This document shows, one piece after another, positions 45,183-56,931 of a DNA stretch of 64,000 nucleotides (position 1 is its first letter; each line of letters begins with the position of its first letter). The notes beneath the pieces are model-generated. The model saw only the letters and a list, made by a program, of their open reading frames with translations. It searched no databases and had not been told where the DNA came from. The translations under genes were made by a program, and so were the position numbers. The stretch is from Alnus glutinosa (Eukaryota; Streptophyta; Magnoliopsida; Fagales; Betulaceae), in NCBI RefSeq assembly GCF_958979055.1, contig NC_084886.1:3057001-3121000 (forward strand). The letters are read 5' to 3'.

Positions 45183-45430
45183 TAATTAAGTGTCCTGTCC
45201 TGCCCATGTCATGCAATCACCCTCAAACCATCTGTCCATCACACTGATTTAATCTGATCCCCTCATTTCAACATCTTGTATGTATTTTTCATCTACAATT
45301 AAGGGTTAATTAAGTGTCCTGTCCTGCCCAAGTCATGCAATCACCCTCAAACCATCTGTCCATCACACTGATTTAATCTGATCCCCTCATTTCAACATCT
45401 TGTATGTATTTTTCATCTACAATTAAGGGT
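45183..45430. repeat. 124-bp tandem duplication
   Basis: Units 45183-45306 and 45307-45430 (AATTAAGTGTCCTGTCCTG to TTCATCTACAATTAAGGG) differ at about one position (CATG against CAAG), so the duplication is very recent. A (TA)n tract follows at 45452-45497. Confidence 0.93.
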
Positions 45431-45449
45431 CCAGGCGCACATGGTAAGG

Positions 45450-45499
<50 letters not shown>

Positions 45500-46126
45500 A
45501 AATGTTAAAAGCACAACCCTTAGCACAATCTTAACACAACCCAATACACATTGGGGTGGGACCCATGTTGCATACCAGGTTCATCACGCTATCTATTAAT
45601 GTGCCCTAGTCTGAGGGTCCCAACCTCCATCTTATCCCAAACAGCATTTGTTACTTTCAGCAGCACACTTGCACCTTATCCCCACATTAGTCTTTGCCCG
45701 AGCCTCACATTTAACAGGGACCTATTTGGCAAACGTACCATTCTTTTGTTTAAAAAGGGTCAAAAACAAAAGATCCAATGATCGTGGCATTCGTGGCATT
45801 TAGACTTTATTATCAAAAATGAAAATGAAATAACACGTGGTGGGGCAGCATCACAACCTTAAATCATTCTTTTTCAATTCCTTTTCTGATCAGAAGATAA
45901 CAATGATGAGCTCTCCCTCTCTTTCAATTTTGTTTGGCTCCTCTATTAATCGATCGCGTCGGCAAAGGGAATCTTCCTTTTGAATGGAGAGCATTTCTTT
46001 CCACCAAAAAATCATCATGCCTCCATGTCTATCCTTCCCCTTCCCCAAACGAAATAGCTATTAGCTGCCTAGGTCTATTTCCGAGTGCGTACTCTTTTTC
46101 TTTTTTTTTTTTTCTTTTTTTTTTTT

Positions 46127-46166
<40 letters not shown>

Positions 46167-46434
46167 TTTATGTTATATTGGTGCCCCTTCATGTTCCAGC
46201 TGTCATGGGGTCCCCCAATGTTTCCAATTTTATATATTATTGCCATCATGCCATGCCATTGCCTTTGGATTTTATACGTTCTATCATTAATGTGAAAGAA
46301 CACCAGTGCTCGCTCCAGTACGTGCCACCCCGGCCAGTTACAGTTTGGTCGAATCTGGTCAAAATGCACATCATCCATCACCAGTTAGTCAGGGCCCATA
46401 GGGTATACCCATCAAAAGGATAAAATATCATCAA

Positions 46435-46493
<59 letters not shown>

Positions 46494-48615
46494 TTCTTTT
46501 TCGGAAACAGGAAAGACAAATGTCTAATTAAAATATCATGATCCTTAAAACACCCACTAGTCGTCTCTTTGGTTACTTTGTGAAAATTAAAACAATGTTG
46601 TTTGCAGCGTTTCATAATATGAACCTACTATGCTAGATGTCTTTTGTTATAAAGGGAGCGAGATCCCATGCAACGATCTTATCTTATTGCGCGCACTACA
46701 ATGAGCAGCCTAGCCTTACGTACACATCCTCTTTTCTTTTCATTTTTTTCCCCAACCTCTCTATATATAACTAGTTTGATCGATCGAATCACTATGTTCC
46801 ACGTTCGATAACCAAAAAACAATTCTCCAACATCATTTTTCACGATCAAAGTACAACAAAACAAATACAACACTAGCTGCCGGGAGATTAAAGTTTTTAG
46901 AGCACTAACGATGAGTTCTTTAAATTTGACTTCTTTTTTTTTTTTTTTTATAAATTTTTAACAAAACACACAAAACTATTATTTAACAAGTTCTTTATCA
47001 AAAGTTATATCTAACATTTGTCAAAATCTTTTTAAATCTAAAAAGTCAAAAATTTAATGTTATTTTTTTCAAGTTATTTTTTGCATTGATGCTTCAAAAT
47101 GTTTTGCTTGATTTGAATTTAATGCATTGAATGCTTTTACTAATTAATTTTATCAATAAAATATAGTATTTATTTAAAATAGAGAAACATTTAGAGGATT
47201 TGCTAATAACTTTAAAAAGTGATTAGCTAAATTAATAAAGTTAGATTTTTCTAATTAAATTTTGATTTTTTTTAAAAAAACTCATTGGCCAATATAATTA
47301 GTGGCAGATTTAGGGAAACACAACTGCCCTATTGCGTGACGACTGACGGGATCTAAATCCGTCAAGAAACTCCAAAAGTATGACTCCTCTCGCACAATAG
47401 ATGTTTGAGATGACTCATCTCTTATACAAAAAAGGGTACATAATGAAACAGAGAAATTAATTGGTCCTCCATAAATAAAATCCTCGAGTGCTATATATCC
47501 GGAGTAGTACTGATTTTTTTTTTTTTTTCGAAGAATAAAAAATAAAAAATTTCAGTACTACTCGGATATATAGCACTCGAGGAGTACTGAAATTGTTAAG
47601 CATAAAATCGCGTTTTCAGGAAAAATGAACAATTATGGAGCCTAATTAAGAAATATTAGCATTCAAATGCCCAGAAATAAAGCATTTTCTTTTTTCTTTT
47701 TTCTTTTTTTTTTTGCAACAGATGTTGAATAAAAGTTTTGTTGACGAAGTATAAAGAGTTTACTTCATACCATCTTAAAGTAATTAAGGGAATCGCTTGC
47801 TCGTCGCCAAATGCTATCTTCGCACTCAGCTTCCCGCCTGATTCATTTTTGTTTCCTCTTTAACCTGCAAATTGCAATTCACAAATGCCAAATTACAATT
47901 AAATTGAAAAAAAAAAAAAAAATCAACGCAAACAACCAACCAACCAAACAAATAATATCACTCAAAAAATAAAAAATCCAAACAAATAACAAACAAATTA
48001 AAAAAATAATAAATTAATAAACAAACGCATTTAAAAGAAAAAGAGAAAATGAATAAAAAAAAAAAAACAGAAAGGGAGAAAAGCAGAGAGCCAGAAATGG
48101 CAGGTGTGACTTGGGACAAACGCAATGACCAAACACAACACACACGTGGCAGCTAAAAGATGGCTGAGGCAACGTGGCGCATACAAATACGGCGGACTTT
48201 GAAAGGGAAACAGACAAACAAAACAAACCGGCACCGGCTGTTACGGTTACGTAAGCAATGGAAAACGGCGCTTAACGGAACCTTACGGCAAATGGGCAGT
48301 GGCCATGGAATCTGTCATGCGAAAATAATGGCTTATGGAATCCAAAACAGGACGAAACGAACAAAACTCACCACCACTTTCTTTTTCTTTTTTAGAAAAA
48401 AAAAAACTAATTGGACTGAAATTCATTAATGGCGACGGATCAAAAGCAATCCTTCTCAACGATTTACAGTCCCAGTACATCTCACACAGACATATATATA
48501 TGAAACTCGGAAAGCTTTTGAATTTTGGTTTTGCTGTTTGCAGCAGTAATTTTTCTTGTTTCCTTTATAGATTGCTTCGCATATGTTGTAGTCCCAATTC
48601 CCATCAGTTTGGGGG
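45431..48615. other. AT-rich intergenic with microsatellites, no gene
   Basis: (TA)n tracts lie at 45452-45497, 46130-46161 and 46437-46490, with T-rich runs near 46098-46126 and 46937-46948, and A-rich DNA at 47900-48070. A short hairpin at 47481-47583 has its own entry. No convincing reading frame. 48440-48615 is probably the 3' UTR of the PB1 gene. Confidence 0.5.
47481..47583. repeat. Near-perfect hairpin, arms about 32 bp
   Basis: TCCTCGAGTGCTATATATCC plus GGAGTAGTACTGA (47481-47513) is the reverse complement of 47552-47583 apart from one extra G. The loop is about 38 bp, with a T run of about 15. It may be a tiny foldback element or a small-RNA precursor. Confidence 0.85.
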
Positions 48616-49355
48616 CTATTGCCAGTGGTTCCCGTTGTGGATGAGATAGATATGCCTAGGGTTTCCATGAGCACGGTAAGCACAATGAGGATGAGTCTTC
48701 GGGGCAGGTTTCTGAAACACTACCGGCGTTGAGATCTGACGGAGGCACATGTCTGCCACCGGCACCGAAAACCTTGTCGTGGAAACGGTGGGACTTTGAG
48801 ACGCCGAAGACGACGACGACGACGATTTGGATGAAGATGAAGCCGATGGAGGAGGAGAAGGAATGGTTTTTTTGGTGGATTTGGGCAGCGAAAGGAACGC
48901 TCTGATCTTCAGAGATGACGGTGGCGATGCCGCTCGGTCGTACTCCTCGATGAGATTAGCGAGGTCCTCATCGGAGGTGATCGATACCAGAGCGTCAAGG
49001 TCCTCCGTAGGCAATTGGCAACGAAGGCTCACAGATGCGCCACACAATTCTCCGAGCTTCAATAACAGCTCTGTACCACACATAACCACAATTCACAAAT
49101 CTCACTCTGAATCATTTCTCGCAATCCACATATTCTCTTCCTCTTAATTATACGTTCAAACTAATAAAAAATCAAACAAAAAAATTAATTTGACTAACCG
49201 GCAAACGAAATGGAGCGGTCAACGGCGAGGACACGGGTTTCGCCACCGACGTACCGGAGCTTGCCGTCAGGATAACGGGGGAGGATTTTGCCGCCGTAGC
49301 TACAGAGGAATTTGATTGGGGTGGGTTTCAGGGTGTGGAGTGAAGGTCCGACCAT
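48616..49355 (-). CDS. PB1-domain-containing protein (octicosapeptide/Phox/Bem1p family)
   Basis: Two exons, 49199-49355 and 48616-49070, 612 bp, 203 residues, GT-AG junction in phase (GCC G|AG). The PB1 domain covers about residues 12-100: [20 protein letters not shown] carries the basic-cluster Lys of type II surfaces, and [20 protein letters not shown] is the acidic OPCA motif of type I surfaces, so the protein could self-polymerise or bridge partners. A Ser-rich linker follows ([17 protein letters not shown]) and then a conserved tail, [20 protein letters not shown], as in small Arabidopsis PB1 proteins such as At3g26510. The exact role is unknown. No lesion; a TATA box lies upstream. Confidence 0.92.
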
Positions 49356-49485
49356 GCTTTTCTGTGGCTTGGGTAAAAGACGAATGGCTTCCAGTTTAGA
49401 GAACAGAGAGGAGGAGAAGAAGAGAGAGGGCCTCGAAGATGCTTATGGAGTGGCGTCTTCAAGCCTATGTATGGTACCCTTTGCG

Positions 49486-49499
49486 CCTTATTTATAGAG
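49486..49499 (-). promoter_or_regulatory. TATA box of the PB1 gene
   Basis: CTCTATAAATAAGG on the minus strand, about 130-145 bp before the start codon, leaving room for a 5' UTR of about 100 bp. A good match to the plant consensus TATAAATA. Confidence 0.6.
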
Positions 49500-50207
49500 T
49501 TTTTGCTTGAGAGTGGGGAAGGGGGAGGTGGAGGTCAGCTTACGTCACTCAGATTCCTCCGTGGCCCATAGGGGGTTAACAGGTACGGATACCTCCAATA
49601 TATTTTATAATCTCCCCACTCTTTCGTCTTCAACGGCCTTTCGTTTAATATTTGATTTCGGAGAGATAGCGAGATTTAATAGTCAATTTACTGTTTGGCC
49701 CCCGATTTTCTTCCTTTTATTTGTGTTTTTAAATTCATAAAAAATGAGATTGAGATAAATCATAAATCTAAATCTAAGTAATTTAAAAAAGAGTAATGAT
49801 GTATCATCACTTAAAGATATAATTTTTTGATTTTTTTTTTGATTTTTTAATTTTTTTTAAATAAATTAAGGTTATGGACCACCTTACTACATAAACAAAG
49901 TAATAAAAAATTATATGTTTTGGTGATGTTAAACCATTACTCTTTAAGAAATTATGCGCATAGAATAACTATAAAGGTGTAAGTATTTAAACTTAAATCC
50001 TTCGTTTGGGTGCTGAAAGAACTTTGAAGGATTTAAAAAGAACTAAAAGTTGTTAAGCACCTAATGATGGGTCGGATCAAATCCATTGAGCGAGTATAAA
50101 TAACCCATTTTATTTGGCTACTAATCCTGGCCAGTTAGGCTTCTCAACTCACCTCAACGGTTGTATCATCTCGAAACAATAGTTGAGAAATACATGATTC
50201 CTCTCAT

Positions 50208-52597
50208 TAGTGATGAAAACTCGGTTACGGTTATTGGTTATTGACTAAAGCTTAAAACCGGATAGTTAGTTAACCACATATGTAATAACCGACAGTTATT
50301 GGTTGATAGGAAAATTTTAAAAAAAAAAAATTGAAAAGAACGAAGTAAATAAATCGAAAAATGATAGAAATGGTAAAGAAGAATAAATCGTCAAGAACAA
50401 AGTAATAATTCTCCTAGGAACTTGGGCGTACCTGTAATAGATGCCAAATATCTATGCTTTTTTCCCTGCCTCCGTATAAAATTATTTGTAATGGTACATA
50501 TAATTGAATGTTTTCTGTTAGAAGTGCCTATCATTTGAGGTTAGAGTTGATGAGAAGATAATAAGGGAAATGTTTCACCAATCCTAATAGAGATGAGTTT
50601 TGAAAAAAGCTTTGGGCTATTAAAGCTCCTAATTCTTTAAAAATCTTTATTTGGAAAGCTTGTCAAAACTTGCTTCCTACTAAACAAAATTTATTGAGGA
50701 AATGAGTGGTGAATGATGATTTGTGCCCTTGCTGCAAAATTCAGGAGGAGTCCATCATCCATGCTTTATGGAATTGTCCTAGTGCTCAAGATGTTTGGGG
50801 TTGTGATGGAGCTTGTTTCTTGTCTGTTTAATAGATTGAACGATGAATTATTGAGTTTAATAGTGACTGTTTTTCGTAGCACTTGGCTAAGAATGAATAA
50901 AGTGGTTTTTGAGGAGCAATTTTCTTCCTCTTTAATGGTCTTCACATAAGCTTCTAAGTATATTGAGGACTTCCGACCGGTTAAAATGAAGGAACAAATG
51001 GTAAGGGCTCAGGTTGACGACACTTTAAATAGTTGTAAATTTGGAAAATTCTTGATTTGGGGTTTGTAAAGGTTAATTGGGATGTCTCTTTCAATTTGAG
51101 AGCTAGTGTTGTTGGTTTGGGTTATGTTATTCGGAATGATGAAGGCTTGGTTGTGAGTGCTAAATATTGTGCGTGTAAAGTACAGGCGAATCCTCTGTTG
51201 GCATAAGCAATGGTTGCCCATCTTACTATAGATTTTTGTAAGGAAATAGACTTTTTCTAAAGTTGTGTGTAAAGGTGATTCTTTGCATGTGATTAAAGAA
51301 ATTTGTGATCTAAGATCTCTTTATGTTCGAATTGGGCATTATGTGGAGGCAATTAGACAGAATGCTTCTAGGTTCTTTTCTTGTTTTTGGGTTTATTGTT
51401 GTAGAGAAGCTAATGATGTTGCCCATGTTTTAGCTAGAGAGGCTTCTTCAATAAGGATATGCCTCGTTTTATTTTTAATGTTTCTGATAGAGATCTTTTG
51501 GTTTCTAGACCGTAATTTGGTCATATTTTATTGAATGATAAATGATTCCGTGTCAAAAAATAAAAAATCTATGCATTTCTAATTAGTCTCAATTACTGAT
51601 CGACTATATTCTGCATGTTTGGAGCCTTGATTGCTTTTCAAACGCGCAGATCGATGTGCCTTTACAGAATTTGTATCAGTCTTTCTAATATACATATATA
51701 TATATATTTAACGGGATCTTTCATTTCATAAGAAGCTCGAAGGCAAATACAAAAGTCTGAAAGTAAATAAACCAGTCTTAAAATTTATAACACAAGCCCG
51801 AAGGTCGAAGGTAGTGAATAGAGATAAAGAATCTCTAAACACTAAGTCAAGATTAGACATAACTTAAAGCAGTTACCAAAGCAACAAGCAAAAAATTACA
51901 AAAACAACACATTTTGGCCCTCTCTTTACAATAAAACACCACCCATCTAAAATTGAGAAGACCTAGTCTAGCTATCAAGTCACCTAAATGCCCAAGTAAT
52001 TTTCAGCTCATCACAATAATAAACTGTGAAATAAATAAATAATATACATAAAACAAAAACAAAACGCTGAGCCGACAAGTGGAGGACTACCCATCGGCGC
52101 GTGTAAGACATGCACCGCACTCCGGCCACCCCTGCTACAGCTGGTCAGCAATCCTTCCCGAAAACACCACCATGTTGGCCTGAAAAGTGAAAAGTAGAAA
52201 GTGGAAAGTGCCCTTACGCGCAAAGGAAATCTGAAAAGATTTATTGGTTTAATTTATAGAACATAATAAGAGTTTCATCAAGAGCAATATTTGTTCATCC
52301 ACAAGGAAATATATCTTTTCATTCATCCACGGGACTACAAGGAAATCTGAAAGGATCTATTAATTGGTTTATAGAATATAATCAGAGTTTTATCACACTT
52401 TAATTTTTTTAATTTTAATTTTAATATATATATATACACCTGATTACCGGTTATAACCGAATATATATAATTGTTAAAACCGGTAACGCTTCGGTAAAAC
52501 CGATTATCAGTTATTTCCAACCGAATACCAAACTGGTTGGCTGATTTTTCGGTTACTGGTTACCAGCCAGTTATAACCGGCCAAATTTAAATCCCTA
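50208..52597. mobile_element. hAT-like element, long form, carrying a LINE fragment
   Basis: Begins TAGTGATGAAAACTCGGTTACGG and ends GGCCAAATTTAAATCCCTA, flanked by CCTCTCAT (50200-50207) and CCTCCCAT (52598-52605), an 8-bp target duplication with one mismatch. The termini and GGTTATAACCGG-rich subterminal zones match the 538-bp element at 3326-3863 in the opposite orientation. The middle is occupied by a decayed LINE 3' fragment (50590-51540) and by sequence I could not assign. No hAT transposase was seen. Confidence 0.75.
50590..51540 (+). pseudogene. LINE ORF2 3' fragment: zf-RVT and RNase H relic
   Basis: Reading across several stops gives LKIFIWKACQNLLPTKQNLL and CPCCKIQEESIIHALWNCPS, which is the zf-RVT domain, then VNWD, VVCKGDSLHVIKEICDL and CREANDVAHVLAREA, the RNase H region (the last with the conserved His). 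Related to, but clearly diverged from, the ORF2 end of the LINE at 7175-8221. It ends near an A-rich stretch at 51555-51570. Confidence 0.85.
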
Positions 52598-54295
52598 CCT
52601 CCCATTACCTATAGAAGGAGAAAAACAAACATTAAAGCAGAAAAAAGAGAAAAATAGAAAGCTACAGCATTAAACAGAAAGTTACATTAAAGCAGTAAGT
52701 AATTTTGGTGAACCTAAAACTAATATTTTAATTAAGTTCGTTCATTAAAATAATGTTTAAAATAAAGTAAATTTTGTTTTGCACAAATTACATTTTATAG
52801 AAAAAGGAATTATATGTTGTTCAACACAAATTATGTTATTTGTTGAGACTACGTGTTATTTGGTAAAAAACAGAAAAGAGGAAGAAGCAATAAAAATGAT
52901 TTGTAAATAACAAATATAAATTAAAAGTAATATTATTTAAATATAAAAAAGGTCTCGTTTAAATTTTGTTGTCTTATGCCTCAAAATCTATTGCACTGGC
53001 CTTGACACTTACTTTATATCGGTAGACATTACGTGTTTTAAATAACTTCTTAAAAAAAAAAAACCAGGGATGTAAAGAAAACATTTATCTTCTAACGAAC
53101 GTCAACACTAAACCGTAACCACTCCCATTGCAAAGGTTTATATTGGTCCATGTGTACCCCACGTCTCTATTATTATTTTTATTATTTATTTTTAATTCTA
53201 CTCACGTCTCTAGTCACATTTAGTCATAATCATACGTAGCAATCTGTATTGCGAGGTATGGGATCCACAACCCAGTTTGTTTGCAAGGGAAGACTGTGAG
53301 ATGCTACGAGACGCTTCCACGCCGCTAACAGATGTCAGGATACAAGTGGATAGGTGGTTCCTCAGAATGCAATAAAGGTTATTTTATTTTTATTACCTTC
53401 GCAGTTTTATGTATTTATTTTATTTTCACTGTTTTTGATTAATTGATTGGGTATTGACCTTGTGGTTCGCCCCTTTTATGGAGAACTGCAAGATCAGGTT
53501 CCTTCAGATACCTAATACTCTTATACTCATAACCCAACAAAAGATGGACATTCTCCCGAAATACCTTTTGTTATAGGAATATTATTTGAAAGGATAAATT
53601 TCAATTGTCCTTTAATTTAATCTATTAAATTAAAATTTATTTTAAAATTATGTAATTTTTACTTAAATTTTTAATATAGTATATAATTTTCATATGCATT
53701 TTTTAAAATACATATGAGAATTATATATTTTTAAAATATATTATTAATTTAATAAATTGAATTGGAATAAATTATTTCTAATTTTTTAAGCTTAAAAATT
53801 AATATACATTGAACTTAATAAACTAAAAAAAATAAAAAATAAACGAAAACCAATGGACCTGGCCCCTTGCCCTATATGTAGTTAATAGTGGCAGGGGTGG
53901 AACCACATAAAAGCCTCCTAAGCCATCATATTTTCTCCGATAAATTTATTTATTTATTTATTTCAGCTCTAAATGGACAGACAATCCCTAGAGTCCTGTT
54001 TTTTTAACCCACAGAGTACTGATTGTACACCTTTGATTTCCCCGCGGCCCCTTCTTCTCTTCATGGATAGAAATCGGAAGTTATTTTATTTCTTTTTATT
54101 ATTGTCGGGTAGTATAATTTTTACTAAAATTTATTATAAATTTATGAGATAATCTACATTTTATAGAAATGAATATATATCAATGCATGCATATTGCCAT
54201 GTGACAATTCATATTTTAATGACTAATATGATAATTGTTATATATAAATTGCCATAGATTATCATGTTAGTCTATAAACATTGTAAGTGCAATTT

Positions 54296-54309
54296 AAACT
54301 GCTCTAAGA

Positions 54310-54350
<41 letters not shown>

Positions 54351-54360
54351 GCTCTAAGAC
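54296..54360. mobile_element. Poly(A)-only insertion between 15-bp direct repeats
   Basis: AAACTGCTCTAAGAC at 54296-54310 and 54346-54360 encloses nothing but A (about 35), the footprint expected when target-primed reverse transcription copies only the tail. Confidence 0.65.
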
Positions 54361-54790
54361 AATTTATATTTTAGTTACTAACCTGATAAATATCCTGTAG
54401 ACTACATGTCTGTTTGAAAAAAGAAGAAGAAGAAGTTAAATAACACTTCAAATAAAATAAAATAAAACTTATCATATACTTCTATTCCGTCCGCTTCTGC
54501 AACGGAATAGAAACCCGACCAGTTAAAATCAAGCACCTGTCAATATTCTTGTCTATTATCTTACAAGTGTCATTGTACAGTATTTATTTCTGAAGTCCAA
54601 ATTGGTAGGTATAATTGGTTTCATATTAAACCAAAAATAAAAATCAGATAATGCATATTAAATGCAACAATCGTGTTCTAGATCATCATTATCACATTTT
54701 CTTCCTTCAAAATATAAAAATCAAGTGACCGCTACTAACCATTCTGAATCATATATACTAGTGTCATTTCATGATTTCATCATCTCAACC

Positions 54791-54847
54791 CATTAGTTTA
54801 AGGTATTTTTTTTTTTTTAAAAAAAAAAAAACACATTAGTTTAAGGT
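54791..54847. mobile_element. T/A snap-back insertion between 14-bp direct repeats
   Basis: CATTAGTTTAAGGT at 54791-54804 and 54834-54847 flanks 29 bp made of T13 followed by A13 with trivial ends. This is a tail-sized insertion with an inverted second half. Confidence 0.6.
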
Positions 54848-55392
54848 CGGCTGCTTTTTAAGGATAACTTCTGGGGCATTCAAAACTACTATTCGGGTCA
54901 TGGTTATCATATTCATTGATTAAGTCACAATCGTCCAAGAGAGCATCTCCTTTGAACATGCCATGGGGTCCTACGTTTGCGACAGCGCTGTATATCCCCA
55001 CCACACCTGATCTCTCTCTCTCTCTCTCTCTTTAGCGTAATTTTCAAAAGGAGGTGAGAATATCCGGCCATGCACCTTTATCTTCTTATCCTCTCCGAAA
55101 AAGAATCATGCACTTTGCTCTCTTCATTCCGCAGACATATGGACTTAATTAAAAGCTATTATAATGTTTTTTATTTAAATTGGATAGGAGATAGTAATAC
55201 TATACATCACACATTTGTGCTGTCTAATAGTCATTGAATATATATAATTTTTTTTAACCGGGACTTATTTAAAGGGGACACAATTTTTACAAATCAAACT
55301 CTAAAAGCTATATGTGTCATTTAAACTATTAAAAAAGCATATAAAAAGCATGTGCAATTAAAAAAATATTTGTTTTTCACTTACAAGGGTCG

Positions 55393-55475
<83 letters not shown>

Positions 55476-55980
55476 ACTGTTAAAAGTTGATTCATAAGAA
55501 ATTTATGTCCATTAAAAAAAAAAAAAAAAAAAACCTAATTCCAATTGCAGTGATTCTTTGCTAGGAGGTTCCAGCATCACCGCATCATATCATGCCCAAA
55601 AAAGTTCTTCGTGGATTTAGCAGCATGTTAGGCAGAGAATAACACAGTCATTCTATCTTTTCCCATCTTCAACTCTTTGTGATGCTGTTCCAAATATGGT
55701 GTCGGCTTTCGGTATATTTGGGATTAGAGATGTGGTTAAAATGATCCTGACCTTTCAATCTCTTTTACAACGTGGCAATGGTCCACTTGGACACTAGTGG
55801 ATAGGATGCTGACACCTCACCGTCAAGGAAGCAGCCACCAAGCTGTGGGGATGATGGAGAGATCAGTCGGTTGTCCATTAGTGGGATTTTTCAAAACCGT
55901 GTGAGCCCACACGTGTCAGCAACAAGGCCAATCTTTCTTTAGTTGAACTTTGTGAATTTAGGATCAGAGACGCAGCAAGT

Positions 55981-56900
55981 TGTGGTGGGAAATGGGAATA
56001 TGATTGTGTGCTGCACTGCACCCAAGCGTTTGGTACACGTCGACGTTTTCTGGTTTAGTGCATTTCAGATTATGATAGACACCTAAGCCATGGGATTAGA
56101 CTTTAATTTAGAGCAACAATTATCATAGCCGTGCGATCCAAACTCCACATCCAAACACAAATCATCACCCTTACATATGACCCCCCCGGTTACGCTCGAT
56201 CAAATGATTCTTGTAGGCTCTCCCTGACCCGAGTGTTGAGAGGTTCATTAATCGCCGTCCGATTAGAATCGTGGTACAAGGGGCCACCGAAAGGAAAATG
56301 TATGAGGTCCCGGTCGAGACTTGGTCCAGTGTTCCTGTATTTGGGTTACCAGTGGGGCAATGTGGGCCCTAGCAAACCCTATTAGTTTCCACACGGTGGC
56401 AGTGCCAAGTGCCAAGAGTCTAGTACTAGGAGAAAGGATTGATTCTTTCTACATGGGGATTGACTGCATGCCACGTGTAGATCATGCCCCTTAATTTACA
56501 TGGACCAATTTTTTTTTTTTGAAGCCTTTGGCTAGAATATGCTCACTTTATTCTATACATGTCTACTTTAACGTTGATTTTTGACCTTGATTCCCATTTG
56601 GCCAGGAACCGGACATCTAATGGTTCGTTTGGGTATTGAATTTTTAAAATTAGAATTGAATTCTAATTCTATTTACAAATATCGAGGTAAAAAATTGTGT
56701 TTGAGTGTTGAATTTTGAGATTAAAAAATATTATATTTTAATGGTAAGAAATAATTAGAAGTTTAAAAAGTTGTGTATAATGATTGGTATTTTAAAAAGT
56801 TGTGTGAAATAATAATATAAATAATAATAATTTATTATATATTGATTATTTAATTAAAAAAAATAAATAATTTTTTTTTTTAAAAAAATAATTAAAATCA

Positions 56901-56931
<31 letters not shown>

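Larger units (their letters stand above)
52606..55980. other. AT-rich intergenic, no gene
   Basis: Contains a long (AT)n tract at 55396-55472, A or T runs, (TC)n at 55012-55032 and two tail-type insertions (54296-54360 and 54791-54847). No coding signal on either strand. Confidence 0.55.

Noticed and set aside
46061-46615. Frames ending in Ile-Tyr repeats
   Set aside because: They are produced by (TA)n microsatellites.
56131-56385. An 84-codon frame
   Set aside because: No recognisable motif, no splice or promoter context, and average composition for a chance frame.
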